A stretch of DNA of 64,000 nucleotides from Stenomitos rutilans HA7619-LM2 (GCA_019358945.1 JAHHIE010000035.1:1-64000), one strand, 5' to 3'. Positions 51,719-61,729 are shown, numbered from the stretch's first letter. Notes: generated by a model not told the origin, from the sequence alone. Translations and numbers: made by a program.

Positions 51719-52630
51719 CTAACTTGCAGGCGGCGGTGTGAGATCGGGTAACGGTTCACCAAACCATTTCAGCGAGAGTGCATTCAGTTTGCCTGATTGC
51801 TTGATGTCATCAATAATGCTGTCTAGCTTCGCTACCAGCGCCGCATCGCCCTTTCGCACCCCTACATAGCAAGGAGAGTTTTTCATGATGAATTTGTTAT
51901 CAATCTTGCTATTGGGGTTGTCTTTAATCACTTTGGCGGCGACCACATTTCCAGTCGCAATCAGCTCAACCTGACCAGAAAGCAACGCCGAAGCCGTCAA
52001 GCTATTGCTCGAAAAGCGCTTCACTACAGGCACTTTTTCGGGTGGCAGTTTGGAAATTTCCAGATCTTCTAACGAGCCTTGCGCGACTCCCAGCGTGTGC
52101 CCCTTTAGATCATCCAGTGAGGAAACCTTCAAGTTGGGGCCACCATAAACACCCGAAAAGAACGGGGCGTAGGGCTTGGAGAAATCGATAATCTTTGCAC
52201 GCGCTTTGTTTTTGCCCAGGCTAGAAATCACAATATCGACGCGATCGGTCTGGAGAAAGGGAATCCGGTAATTACCGACGACTGGCACTAACTCCAGCTT
52301 TACACCGATGCCTTTGGCAATCTCGCCAGCCACATCAATGTCATAACCCTGCGGTGTCATATCAGGAGCCACCGATCCAAAGGGCGTGAAATCATTAGGT
52401 ACCGCAACCCTAATTTTGCCCGCTGCCATGATCTTGTCTAGCGTTTTACCCGGTTCACCGTTGGGCGGCGCAACTACAGAGGTGTTAATCACTGCCATTG
52501 AGGTGATGGATGAGTTGCTGCTGGAGCAAGAGGCAACGCCAACGGTCAACAACAGGCTAGCGACAAACAGAGCGATCGCCCGATGCCATTGTTTTGGAAT
52601 CAATGCTTTCCATAATCTGATCATCGGCAA
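51719..52630 (-). CDS. Polar amino acid ABC transporter substrate-binding lipoprotein
   Basis: The 303-aa protein has a signal sequence ending in the lipobox-like GVASC (about 31-35) and then a Ser/Asn-rich linker. The SBP_bac_3 domain follows: GKIRVAVPNDFTPFGSVAPD, GYDIDVAGEIAKGIG, DIVISSLGKNKARAKIIDFS and ATGNVVAAKVIKDNP. It should bind an amino acid in the periplasm and pass it to the two permeases. The exact amino acid cannot be read. The start ATG gives MPMIRLWKAL, a normal basic signal N-terminus. Confidence 0.92.
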   Translation of the reverse strand: MPMIRLWKALIPKQWHRAIALFVASLLLTVGVASCSSSNSSITSMAVINTSVVAPPNGEPGKTLDKIMAAGKIRVAVPNDFTPFGSVAPDMTPQGYDIDVAGEIAKGIGVKLELVPVVGNYRIPFLQTDRVDIVISSLGKNKARAKIIDFSKPYAPFFSGVYGGPNLKVSSLDDLKGHTLGVAQGSLEDLEISKLPPEKVPVVKRFSSNSLTASALLSGQVELIATGNVVAAKVIKDNPNSKIDNKFIMKNSPCYVGVRKGDAALVAKLDSIIDDIKQSGKLNALSLKWFGEPLPDLTPPPAS

Positions 52631-52705
52631 TGCTCCACTATTATGAGAAAAGAATAAGAAACTGAGAATTATAAGGTGGGGTATTGGTTCAAACCGATTG
52701 TTTTA

Positions 52706-52733
52706 GTAGGGACGTTACCTGTAACGTCCCTAC
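52706..52733. repeat. Intercistronic hairpin GTAGGGACGTTAC (copy 2)
   Basis: The 13-bp perfect arms GTAGGGACGTTAC and GTAACGTCCCTAC close around CT. It lies between the second permease gene and the binding-protein gene. A related half-site (ACAACGTCCCTA) occurs just after the porin gene near 49050. Confidence 0.85.
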
Positions 52734-52762
52734 AGACATTAATGACTTTGATTTTTAACGGC

Positions 52763-53416
52763 TTACGACTTATACGTTAATTGCTTCTCTAATCGCTGAC
52801 TCCACGTAGAAAGGGGATAGCAAATAAGGAAATAGATCAGACCCGCGATCGAAAACACCAGCAGCGAATTCAACGTCACGTTGTTAATCTCGGCAGCAAC
52901 GCGTGAGATTTCCGAAAAGCCAATCACCGATGCTAATGACGTACCTTTAATGACCTGAACTAAAAAGCCAACGGTGGGGGCGATCGACAGCTTCAACGCT
53001 TGAGGCAAAATGATGAGCCGAAGCTGTTGAAAGTACCCAAACCCCATTGCAGACCCGGCTTCCCACTGACCTTTGGGGATGGCTTCTACTGAACCACGCC
53101 AGATGTCGGCTAGAAACGAACTGGTGAAGGCAGTAAGGGCGATTGTGGCGGCAACCAATGGTGAGAAATTAATCCCAAAAACAACGGAAACACCAAAAAA
53201 GGCAAGGAATAGTTGTAGCAGCAAGGGCGTTCCCTGAAAAAATTCGATATAGATTAAGCTCAAGCCTCGAATCCATTTATTAGGATAAATCCGCATCAGC
53301 ATGAGCAAGAATCCAACAACACCGCCGACTACAAACGCAATGAGGGAAAGGATAATCGTCCATTTCGCCGCAATGATCAAATTAAGGGCGATCTGCGGTA
53401 CGGTGAATCCATTCAT
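52763..53416 (-). CDS. Polar amino acid ABC transporter permease
   Basis: The 217-aa protein of the HisM/GlnP family has about five membrane helices and the cytoplasmic EAA loop EAIPKGQWEAGSAMGFGYFQ that contacts the ATPase. Segments YIEFFQGTPLLLQLFLAFFG and ISRVAAEINNVT are typical. With the permease encoded next to it (46 bp away) it forms a heterodimeric channel. It lies second in the operon. Confidence 0.92.
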   Translation of the reverse strand: MNGFTVPQIALNLIIAAKWTIILSLIAFVVGGVVGFLLMLMRIYPNKWIRGLSLIYIEFFQGTPLLLQLFLAFFGVSVVFGINFSPLVAATIALTAFTSSFLADIWRGSVEAIPKGQWEAGSAMGFGYFQQLRLIILPQALKLSIAPTVGFLVQVIKGTSLASVIGFSEISRVAAEINNVTLNSLLVFSIAGLIYFLICYPLSTWSQRLEKQLTYKS

Positions 53417-53462
53417 TTTATTTACCAGCTAACTTAATATCCAGCTATAACCATCGGTTTCA

Positions 53463-54143
53463 CTAACGTCGATACTTCGCAAACTCAAAGAACCGTCGTT
53501 CAATGAAATAAGACATCCCTTTGATAATCCAGACGATCGCCAAATAAATGAGCGAGATAGCGAAATAAATTTCAAAGCTACGGAAGCTGCGCGCATTGAG
53601 AAAATCACCCACAAAGGTCAAGTCTTCCGTTGCAATTTGCGAGACAACGCTGGTAAATAACACGGCTAAAATCACCTGACCAATCAAGGCAGGATAGATA
53701 TTTGATAACGCGGGTAGAAGAATAATGTGGCGAAAAATTGACAAAGGCTTAAAGCCTAGAGCCATTCCGGCTTCTACTTGACCTTTAGCAATACTTTCTA
53801 CTCCAGCCCGCACGATTTCAGTAGAATAGGCACCAAAATTAACTGCTAATGACAGAATGGCTGCCTGTTCAGCAGTGAGTTTGATGCCTAAATTTGGCAT
53901 TCCGAAAAAGATAAAAAAGAGCTGGATGAGATAGGGCGTATTCCGAATGACTTCGACATAGGCTAACGCGATCGCGTCCAGGATTTTGTTGCCAGAGGTG
54001 CGACAAATCGCGCCAATAATGCCAATGATTAGGCCAACGGCGATCGCCAGCAACGAGATTCTAAATGTTGTCAATGCGCCTGCGAACAGTAGCGCCAGAT
54101 TATCCCAAACAATTGAAAACTGAAACTGATAACCCATATACAC
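53463..54143 (-). CDS. Polar amino acid ABC transporter permease
   Basis: The 226-aa protein is the partner of the preceding permease: YVEVIRNTPYLIQLFFIFFG, the EAA loop ESIAKGQVEAGMALGFKPLS and a C-terminal helix ending in FIERRFFEFAKYR. It is the first gene of the transporter operon. ATG codons one and three (MYMGYQ) are both possible starts. Its upstream region (54144-54373) shows no clear operator, and no regulator gene is adjacent. Confidence 0.92.
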   Translation of the reverse strand: MYMGYQFQFSIVWDNLALLFAGALTTFRISLLAIAVGLIIGIIGAICRTSGNKILDAIALAYVEVIRNTPYLIQLFFIFFGMPNLGIKLTAEQAAILSLAVNFGAYSTEIVRAGVESIAKGQVEAGMALGFKPLSIFRHIILLPALSNIYPALIGQVILAVLFTSVVSQIATEDLTFVGDFLNARSFRSFEIYFAISLIYLAIVWIIKGMSYFIERRFFEFAKYRR

Positions 54144-54373
54144 CTACCGGGCAGAGCCTGACTGTACACATCCCTCTACGGCACTGGCTAAATTCGCCTA
54201 CAGCAGTCCTGAGCATCCATGTAATGAAAAGACTTTGAAGCACTCCAAATAAATCTCTCATGATCCAGATTCGGATCACGATCTCTGCAACAGCAATGCA
54301 TATGGTATACAGTGGCTATCAAACCCGTTTTGTCACTTGCAGCACATTCCCTGCAAATGAATGAATTGAAGCA

Positions 54374-55744
54374 TTAGACTTCTATATCGAACGTCATTAG
54401 CTTGAGATGATCGGGGTTGGAAATAATTTCTTTGGCTAATAGATAGCCTGTAATCGTCCAGGTTTGGTATTTGCGAGATTCTTTCCCAATCAAACGTCCG
54501 TCGGGGCCATCGTAGTATTCAGGCCACTGATCCTGTATTAAGCGGCGTTCTGCAACGGCGATCGCGTGGTGTGCCAGTTCGCCACGATTCATTTTTTTAG
54601 CGGCTGCGGCTAGCATCCATAGCAAAACAGGCCAGCTACCGCCGTTGTGGTACGACCAGGGGCGATTTTTGGGATCGGCTCCAGTGACAATGCGCCAATC
54701 ATTATCTTCCAAGGCGGGATAACACAACTTCATCGGCATGTGGCCGATCAAGTCCTTCCAGCGCAGCTCAATCAGATTCAGGATCTTATGGGATTGCCGC
54801 TCTGTGGTGAGTGCTGCAATCACTGCCATCAAGTTACCCAAAGAGAAGAAGCGACAATCTAGTTGTGATGGTCCCAAATTACCTGCCAGGTAGCCGCCTG
54901 CTTCGGGTACCCATTTGGCTAAGCGGTAAAACGGAATGGAATCCGAATAAATATTGAACTGGTTCAGGGCTTCTTCGCCGTACTCTTCGACCTGATAGCG
55001 GTAAATAACATTTAAGCGTTCTGGATCGAGCCAGTAATCTTCGCGGAGTTGTTTCAGCAAGAGGGGAAGGCGGTTGCAAACGGCTTGAATGACAACCTGG
55101 TTGGTGGGATTAGGTACCAACAGTTCTAAACTGGCACGCAGTGCCGCATAGAAGAGGGATTGAATGTCAAGTGGGTGCCCGTAAAGCCCCATGCGGCGAT
55201 CGATCATGCTGGCTCCATCAGGCACCAATACCATCGGGTACATATCAAACCGCGTTACCAGGCAAAGTTCGAGACTAACGCGAATGCCTTCCTGAAAATC
55301 AGCACGCTGCACCAGCTCAAAATCTTGCGTTGCAATGACATACGCGCGTAAGAGAATGATCCACCAGAGACACGCATCGGCAGGCGCGACTCGACCGATC
55401 GCGTGATTGCCAAAGTCCGCCTTGAGATATTCTTGCCCGTTCAACAACACAATTTTGAAACTTGCTGGCATTAGCCCACGGCTGGGTTTAGAGCAATCAA
55501 GCTGACCCGTTTTGGGCTGTAGCTGGAGAGTTGCTTCCAAAAAATTACGCACAATCTCCGGTTTGCCTTTGATGAGAAACAGCAAACCTGACGAAATAAA
55601 ATCGCGCACAAAGCACTGGTCGTAGTTTAGTGACGCAAGATCTGGGTCACTAGCGGCGATCGTGCCCACTGGTTGACCTTGATAATAGATAACGGACTTT
55701 TCAAGGGCTTCCCACGCTTGTTCGACAATCGTCTGCTCGCTCAA
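54374..55744 (-). CDS. invA: GH100 alkaline/neutral invertase
   Basis: This 456-aa enzyme hydrolyses sucrose to glucose and fructose in the cytosol. It has no signal peptide and shows the GH100 blocks DQCFVRDFISSGL and IDRRMGLYGHPLDIQSLFY; D182 in IDRRM and E409 in PEYYDGPDG are at the places of the two catalytic residues known for the Anabaena enzyme (D188 and E414). KYQTWTITGYL is the usual C-terminal block. The start is TTG with AGAGGA upstream. Sucrose is a compatible solute and carbon source in cyanobacteria, so it serves carbon turnover. It stands alone. Confidence 0.93.
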   Translation of the reverse strand: MSEQTIVEQAWEALEKSVIYYQGQPVGTIAASDPDLASLNYDQCFVRDFISSGLLFLIKGKPEIVRNFLEATLQLQPKTGQLDCSKPSRGLMPASFKIVLLNGQEYLKADFGNHAIGRVAPADACLWWIILLRAYVIATQDFELVQRADFQEGIRVSLELCLVTRFDMYPMVLVPDGASMIDRRMGLYGHPLDIQSLFYAALRASLELLVPNPTNQVVIQAVCNRLPLLLKQLREDYWLDPERLNVIYRYQVEEYGEEALNQFNIYSDSIPFYRLAKWVPEAGGYLAGNLGPSQLDCRFFSLGNLMAVIAALTTERQSHKILNLIELRWKDLIGHMPMKLCYPALEDNDWRIVTGADPKNRPWSYHNGGSWPVLLWMLAAAAKKMNRGELAHHAIAVAERRLIQDQWPEYYDGPDGRLIGKESRKYQTWTITGYLLAKEIISNPDHLKLMTFDIEV

Positions 55745-55959
55745 TCCCTGGTTCCTCTGATGACGACTATGATCAATATAGAGTGCATCCCTCAGCGATC
55801 GCTGCTGCTAATGGTGCAATCTCAGTCAAAATTGTGACAGTCTGCTTGATCGTTAGGCTGTTGCACTTAAAAAAGCTGCACATTAGAGTTTGGCTTCATC
55901 CGTCGCCGCCTTTGAGCCATGTGTAGCTATTATTGAGAGCTTTTCCAGGAACTACCTTT

Positions 55960-56727
55960 ATGAAACCGAATGCTTCTGTGCTGGCTGTGGCAGGTGCCTT
56001 TTCGTTAGCAGCACTTGCTGGACTAGCCGTTGCGTGTTCCCAGTCTTCTGTAACCGAGCCATCGGGAGCATCACCCAGCGCAGCGCCGATTGCATCCCCC
56101 GCCAATCGGCCGTCTCCTAACCCTTCTCCTGCCGCTTCTACCCCGACGACGACACAAAAGCAACCCACTGAGGCTGCCCCCAACTCAGCGCCTACCGCAA
56201 ATCGCACCGTTGAGTCATGCGTGGTAAAGATGGCTTTAGTGAATGACCCAAAGCCACCGCTTAATGTCCGTTCGACCCCCACAACTGATGGTGAGAACGT
56301 TGTCGGTCAATTGAAAAACAATACCCTTGTCACTGTCGCAGACGATCAAAACGGCTGGCTTCAGATTAAATCACCGCTCAAGGGCTGGATCTTTAAGGCA
56401 CAAACCGTCAATAGCTGCAACGAGAAAGTGGAACGCCTCAGCCTGAGTGCTGATGGAGCCACGCTGCCGATCGCTGATCGCTTTGTTGGTACGGGCAGCC
56501 ATCGCTACGTTTTTCCTGCCACGAAGGGGCAAACATTGACCATCACCCACGATCGAGGCCCTTTCCCCATGCTCATTGCTCCCGATGGAACCGTTCTGCT
56601 AGCACATGAGAAAGACGAAAAGCGAACCGACTGGAGCGGCACAATTGAGCAAACGGGCGATTACACCCTTCAGCTAGAGTCAAACTTTAGGGGATATCGC
56701 TACGGGTTTTCGATGCAGGTGAAGTAG
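55960..56727 (+). CDS. SH3-domain lipoprotein
   Basis: The 255-aa protein begins with a signal sequence (MKPNASVLAVAGAFSLAALA) ending in a lipobox-like AVAC, then a Pro/Ser/Thr-rich linker of about 60 residues. A bacterial SH3 domain (about 108-150) follows: PPLNVRSTPTTDGENVVGQL, NGWLQIKSPLKGWIF. The remaining 100 residues form a beta-rich domain with GTGSHRYVFPATKGQTLT and GDYTLQLESNFRGYRY, like a pre-peptidase C-terminal or similar stalk module. It should sit at the membrane outer face or in the periplasm. I do not know its role. Confidence 0.82.
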   Translation: MKPNASVLAVAGAFSLAALAGLAVACSQSSVTEPSGASPSAAPIASPANRPSPNPSPAASTPTTTQKQPTEAAPNSAPTANRTVESCVVKMALVNDPKPPLNVRSTPTTDGENVVGQLKNNTLVTVADDQNGWLQIKSPLKGWIFKAQTVNSCNEKVERLSLSADGATLPIADRFVGTGSHRYVFPATKGQTLTITHDRGPFPMLIAPDGTVLLAHEKDEKRTDWSGTIEQTGDYTLQLESNFRGYRYGFSMQVK

Positions 56728-56816
56728 GGGATCGGAAGCAGCGAGGGACGCTAGGGAAGCAGGGGAGTTTTGCATTCTCAACGGTTGCCAGTGAGCAGTG
56801 TATGTAATGCCTCCCT

Positions 56817-58169
56817 TCACCCCTGATACTGAATCCGATAAATGCGTCCGTTCGCCTCTTCCGTTACCAGGAGACTCCCATCGGGAAGGGTGAGTAACCC
56901 GACGGGTCTGCCCCACGTATCGGGGCCAGATGGATTGACCAGAAAGCCCGTGAAAAAGTCTTCGTAATAGCCTTGGGGTCGTCCATCGGCTGTAAACGGC
57001 ACATAAACAACCTTATAGCCAGTGCCCCGATCGCGGTTCCAGGAACCTCGGAAGGCGACAAAGGCTCCGTTGCGATACTTAGCCGGAAAGGTTTGCCCCG
57101 TGTAGAACTGTACACCTAAAGCCGCTGAGTGCGCTTGAAAGAGAACATCTGGCGTGCGCGTTTGAGCGGCTAAATCAGGGCGAATGCTGCGCCCATTTTG
57201 AATATGGGTGGGATCGAGGCGATCGGGCGTCATATAGGCGTAAGGCCAGCCGTAAAACTGCCCTGCCTGAATGCGTGTGAAATAGTCTGGTACCAAGTCA
57301 TCACCCAAGCCATCACGTTCATTGACGGTGGCATACAAGTCGCGGGTAGTGGGATGGAAGGCTAACCCGACGGGATTTCGCAGACCAGATGCAAAGGTTT
57401 GACGGTCGGAGCCATCCAGGTTCATGATCTGCACAGATGCACGCGGTAGGGGTTCTTCGTCAGCATTTGACTGAGAGCCGATCGAGACGTAAAGTTTGGT
57501 GCGATCGGGCGAGACGAGTACATTCCTCGTCCAGTGCTGGTTGTAACCACCACCTGGGAGATCGGTAATTTTGGTGCCAACCCCCGTCAATTGCTCCTGT
57601 CCTTTTTGATAGGGAAAGCGCAAAACAGCAGCCGTATTGCCCAAGAAAAAAGCATCATGGCTAAACGACATCCCAAAGGGGATGTTTAAGCCGTTTTGCG
57701 ACGTTGCAAACGTTTTTTTGACTTCAGCAACGCCGTCTTGATTAGCATCACGCAAAAGTTGGATGCGGTTCTGGCGAGTTTCCGTCACCAGCACATCGCC
57801 TGTAGGAGTGAGCGCCAACCAGCGGGGACGATCCAATCCTTCCGCAAAGACGCTGACCACAAAGCCAGCGGGAACCTTCAACGTTGGCGTTGACGGAATC
57901 GGAATGACATTCGGCGATTTGGAAGCGCTGTTGCTGGCATACGGCTTTGGCAAACTCGCAGGCGTGATTTTAATGGGCTGGGGCGACAGTGCTTGCGTTT
58001 GAATCAAGCTTGCAGGTGCAGGGGCTGCTTTGGCGTTATCTGGTGTAGCAGATGGAGCTGAACTGGCAGATGATGCGGGTGCTACAGTTGGTGCCGCTCT
58101 GGATGTGTCGGCCGTCTGGCAAGCGACCAGAAGAAGACCCAGTGGTGCTAGAAGGGATAAACGGTGCAT
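56817..58169 (-). CDS. PQQ-type sugar/sorbosone dehydrogenase-like lipoprotein
   Basis: The 450-aa protein has a signal sequence with lipobox LLLVAC (about 12-17), a Ser/Ala/Pro-rich linker of 80 residues and a six-bladed propeller of the soluble glucose/sorbosone dehydrogenase type. Recognised blocks are VPAGFVVSVFAEGLDRPRWL, VTETRQNRIQLLRD, HWTRNVLVSPDRTKLYVSIG and PVGLAFHPTTRDLYATVNER. Such proteins oxidise sugars or related compounds with PQQ as cofactor in the periplasm; whether PQQ is really used here is not shown. I chose ATG at 58169; longer frames to 58268 have no signal-like start. Confidence 0.85.
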   Translation of the reverse strand: MHRLSLLAPLGLLLVACQTADTSRAAPTVAPASSASSAPSATPDNAKAAPAPASLIQTQALSPQPIKITPASLPKPYASNSASKSPNVIPIPSTPTLKVPAGFVVSVFAEGLDRPRWLALTPTGDVLVTETRQNRIQLLRDANQDGVAEVKKTFATSQNGLNIPFGMSFSHDAFFLGNTAAVLRFPYQKGQEQLTGVGTKITDLPGGGYNQHWTRNVLVSPDRTKLYVSIGSQSNADEEPLPRASVQIMNLDGSDRQTFASGLRNPVGLAFHPTTRDLYATVNERDGLGDDLVPDYFTRIQAGQFYGWPYAYMTPDRLDPTHIQNGRSIRPDLAAQTRTPDVLFQAHSAALGVQFYTGQTFPAKYRNGAFVAFRGSWNRDRGTGYKVVYVPFTADGRPQGYYEDFFTGFLVNPSGPDTWGRPVGLLTLPDGSLLVTEEANGRIYRIQYQG

Positions 58170-58419
58170 GGCAGACTGTGGGCAACGACTGCCTATCACG
58201 CTAGCGGATCTTGCTAGCGATTGGCATAGTGCCCAAGAGAGATTCTTTCTCTTAAGTCGAAAGGGCACCGACTAGCGATGCCCTCTGGTGAACTGTTACA
58301 GCGGTTGTTGATTAACCAAGCCACAGCCCTTTAAGGACGGGTGTGTGGTTTAGAGTGTTGAGTGCGGTGAATGCAACTGAAAATGGCTGTCAGTGTTACC
58401 GCCGTTTTGCTGGCCTTAC

Positions 58420-60771
58420 TTAAGGCTTGCTTCGATTGTCCAGTACCTGCTGGACGGCTGGGCTTGGGGTATAGCCGTAGCCGAAGGTCGCTTGCTGCCC
58501 ATCATCCAAAATGCGAGGGGTGACGATGACAATCACTTCTTGTCGTGTATTGGTGCGGTTTGTTCTGCGGAACAGCGCCCCTAAGATGGGGATATCACCC
58601 AGAATTGGCACTTTTGTCACCGTTGCTCGATCTTGATCTTGAATAATGCCTGTAAGCAGGAGGGTTTGTCCATCACGCAGACGTACCTGCCCAGATTCAA
58701 GACGGCGCTCGGTCAGCAGGTTAATCGTGTTGACGCTACCCTGAACGTTTACGTCTTGTGTGCCACCGATGCGTGAAACGGAGGGAGCAACTGACAGCGA
58801 AATGAAGCCATTATCGTCAATGCGATCGACTTTAATAGGCAGAATCAAGCCAGCCCGTCCTTTTTCAACCGTAATGGTCGTTTGAGTAGAGTTCGTGGAA
58901 GCGGTCGTTTGCTGAGTCAGGTTTGTGACCACTTCCTGGGTGACGTTGACAGTTGCCGTTTGTCCTTCTTGTACCAGCAGCGTGGGGTCAGTCAAAATTT
59001 TGGCATTGCCGCTGGTAATGGATGCCTGCAATTGGAGCAGGAAGTTCCTGGCAAAACTGAAGGCTCCCCCAGTGCTGGCACCTAACGCTGAACCAATCGT
59101 GCTTAGTCCGCTGCCAAGGCCAGTCGAGGCCGGCCCAGTGCGACCAAAGTTAATGACAGCCGTCCCGGCATCCAATACCGCGCGGGTGTTGTCTACAATC
59201 CCAAAGGATGAGTTGGCGGAGAATTGATCAATGCTCTGGAGATCGACATCCACAACCCGCACATTGACGGTGACTTGGCGACGACGGATATCGAGCTGAG
59301 CTAACTGAGCGATCGCAATGCCCACTTTCTTCGGTTCACCGACGAGTGTGACCTGGTTGGTGCGCTCATCCCCAGAAATTTGCAAACCGCGCAACAGCGG
59401 TGTGGAGTCTAGATAGTTGACGCGTTGGTTTTCAATGCGAGATTCGGTGGCAGTTTGCGTCTGCGTAATGGCTGAACCTGTGCCACCTGCTAACTGTCCA
59501 ACTGGCACTGCTGTCGCGTTGGTCACGAGACGATCGCGGCTCACAGCACTTTCAGCACCCAGCGTCACCAAAAAGTTAATAGCACTGGTAATGGATGCCT
59601 GATTCAAACGGACACTTCGCACCACCAGATTACGGGCCGAGTTAGGGAGCTTTGGGCCAACAAAGACGGTACGACCCACCCGGTTGGCCTCTAAGCCAGT
59701 AATTTGCAGGACATAGTTAAACACATTCTGCACAGGCTCATTTTCAATATCGAGCGTGACTCTGGGGCCATCGCTGCTGGCAGCCTGACCTGCTTGTGCT
59801 GGCTGACCTGCTGCTTGCCCTCCCTGCCCTTGTGCGAGCAGATCACTCACAAAGGCAAGGTTAAGCCCTGCTGCTCGTGTTAACAATCCCAACACTTCTC
59901 GTGCTGGGGCATCGCGTAAGACCAGACGGGGCACTCGCTCTGCCGAACCCAAGTCGATCGTGGTACCGCTAGCATCCACCTGCGCCGTCGAAATATCGCC
60001 TACTGGAGGCGGCACGGCTCGTGGAGAGACGCCTTGCACACCGGGGGGGACAGGTAGACCACCTGGTCCTTGAATTTGGATTTCTGGATTTGGCAGTAAG
60101 GGAGCCGTTTGATTGGTGGGAACAGAGGGCTGTCTTGCAGGGGTTGTTGCTGGACTGGTTGGCGCAGGGGAGGGGCTGACGGATGGAGCGGGCTGGGGCG
60201 TTTGAGCCAACGTCAACGGTTTTTCTGGCAGCGGCACGGCGATCGGTGCCACTCTAGGCGCTGTAGAAGCCGCTGGTGGAGATGGAGGCTGGGCAATCAT
60301 TGAGAGCGATCGAGCAGGAGATGCCAGTGCTGCCACCGAGGCTGGAGCCGCTGCTTGCTTGGTGCCAAACGGACTCACGCTCAGCTTTACTCCGCCTTGC
60401 TCTGGTCGAAGCACCTGACCAACAGGAGCTCCGGCCTTGCCCACAACCGTCACTCGCACACTGGTTGCATCCAGCGGCGCAACTGTCACTAGCGCAATGC
60501 CTGGAGCTGGATTCTCTTTACGAAAGGGCTTACCACCGGGCAGGCGAAGCTGGCTGCTGGGAAGATCTGCCGTCCAACTGTTACCGCGATTGACGGCAAA
60601 CACCTGGGGTCGCCCACCCGACTGTGTTTGCAGCATGACATCAACGCCCGACGACGTTTGATTTAACTGTACTCCTGTCACCTGGTTAGGTGCGGCTAGC
60701 GTCGGCTGGACTGCCATGAGTACGGCTACCCCACCCAGCATGATGCTATTCAATCCTAGACACTGTTTCAC
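58420..60771 (-). CDS. pilQ: Type IV pilus secretin PilQ
   Basis: The 783-aa outer-membrane secretin forms the pore for type IV pili. It has a signal region, an AMIN domain (about 28-125: VTGVQLNQTSSGVDVMLQTQ), a Pro-rich linker, secretin N-domains (LVLRDAPAREVLGLLTRAAG, DIENEPVQNVFNYVLQITGL) and the C-terminal secretin domain (VNVRVVDVDLQSIDQFSANS, TDPTLLVQEGQTATVNV, VPILGDIPILGALFRRT). I chose a GTG start at 60771 because GGAAGGA is 5 bp upstream and the signal follows; a GTG at 60789 is less good. It is the last gene of the pilMNOQ operon, 94 bp after pilO. Confidence 0.95.
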   Translation of the reverse strand: MKQCLGLNSIMLGGVAVLMAVQPTLAAPNQVTGVQLNQTSSGVDVMLQTQSGGRPQVFAVNRGNSWTADLPSSQLRLPGGKPFRKENPAPGIALVTVAPLDATSVRVTVVGKAGAPVGQVLRPEQGGVKLSVSPFGTKQAAAPASVAALASPARSLSMIAQPPSPPAASTAPRVAPIAVPLPEKPLTLAQTPQPAPSVSPSPAPTSPATTPARQPSVPTNQTAPLLPNPEIQIQGPGGLPVPPGVQGVSPRAVPPPVGDISTAQVDASGTTIDLGSAERVPRLVLRDAPAREVLGLLTRAAGLNLAFVSDLLAQGQGGQAAGQPAQAGQAASSDGPRVTLDIENEPVQNVFNYVLQITGLEANRVGRTVFVGPKLPNSARNLVVRSVRLNQASITSAINFLVTLGAESAVSRDRLVTNATAVPVGQLAGGTGSAITQTQTATESRIENQRVNYLDSTPLLRGLQISGDERTNQVTLVGEPKKVGIAIAQLAQLDIRRRQVTVNVRVVDVDLQSIDQFSANSSFGIVDNTRAVLDAGTAVINFGRTGPASTGLGSGLSTIGSALGASTGGAFSFARNFLLQLQASITSGNAKILTDPTLLVQEGQTATVNVTQEVVTNLTQQTTASTNSTQTTITVEKGRAGLILPIKVDRIDDNGFISLSVAPSVSRIGGTQDVNVQGSVNTINLLTERRLESGQVRLRDGQTLLLTGIIQDQDRATVTKVPILGDIPILGALFRRTNRTNTRQEVIVIVTPRILDDGQQATFGYGYTPSPAVQQVLDNRSKP

Positions 60772-60865
60772 AATTCCTTCCTCACTCAAATCGTTAGATT
60801 ACTGCTCAAAGGCTGGGTTTAGGGGCATGTCCGCAACGCCATACGCGGGACACAGACGGACTGCA

Positions 60866-61729
60866 CTATTTCGCTGGGGGCGTAGCAGCTTTAGCTTCTT
60901 CAGGCGTTAGGGGCGATAAGGCTTCTAGCTTGAATGATGTGGTTAATTTGGGTTCAGGCTGGCAGTTTGCCAAGAACTGAATCGTACTGCCTCGAGTTTC
61001 AAACAAGCGAGTGTTGCTGGCTGTGGTTTGAGTCCCGTCTCCAATGACGATTTTTACGTCCTTAAAGACCAGAAACGGCTGTAGACGCTCGATGTTGCGG
61101 AAAATCGCTTGCGTCTGATTCACATTGCCTTCAAAATTGACGGTAGCAACCTGACGTTTCAACTTGTTGTTAACCAGTGAGCCATAAGCATTGTCCGTAA
61201 TCACACCAGAGGCTTTGGCATCGGGTGTAAAATCTTTCAACGCAGCTTTGCGCGCCAATTCAACGCCACCTTTACGCAGTTCCTCGGCATTGTTGCGAAC
61301 CCATGCAGGACAAGCAGCCAAACGCTGTTGCTCCAGTCTGGCAACGCCTGCATTGCGTGTTTCAATCTGGCGATTGAGATCAAGCAGCAGCGTATTGAGA
61401 GTTGATTCATTAGAGAAGAGATTTAATACCTCTGAGCGTTGCTTTTTAGCGGCTTCAAGGTTGGCATTGGCATCGGCAATTTGCTTGGCGATCGCGGCTG
61501 CCTGCTGTACCTGCTCTTCTTTGGTTTGCACCTTTTGCTTCAGGTCGTTGTACTTCTCCAGGGCGGGCTGTACCAGGCTGAGAAACAGGTATGTTGCAAG
61601 CGCAATCCCACCCACTGCCAGCAAAATACCCAGAATGGTTGGAGTCAGCGCGATCCCAAAAACAACTGGATAGCTTGGTTCTGCATCCAGAGTCGGATCA
61701 TTGGGAAGAAAATCACCGCCAGCGGTCAT
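60866..61729 (-). CDS. pilO: Type IV pilus assembly protein PilO
   Basis: This 287-aa inner-membrane protein has one N-terminal helix (ILGILLAVGGIALATYLFLS, about 33-52), a long coiled coil (YNDLKQKVQTKEEQVQQAAA) and a periplasmic ferredoxin-like domain (about 170-260: VATVNFEGNVNQTQAIFRNI). It dimerises with PilN and holds the PilM ring to the secretin. Its ATG overlaps the pilN stop by four bases (ATGA). The C-terminal tail is Pro/Ala/Lys-rich. Confidence 0.9.
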   Translation of the reverse strand: MTAGGDFLPNDPTLDAEPSYPVVFGIALTPTILGILLAVGGIALATYLFLSLVQPALEKYNDLKQKVQTKEEQVQQAAAIAKQIADANANLEAAKKQRSEVLNLFSNESTLNTLLLDLNRQIETRNAGVARLEQQRLAACPAWVRNNAEELRKGGVELARKAALKDFTPDAKASGVITDNAYGSLVNNKLKRQVATVNFEGNVNQTQAIFRNIERLQPFLVFKDVKIVIGDGTQTTASNTRLFETRGSTIQFLANCQPEPKLTTSFKLEALSPLTPEEAKAATPPAK

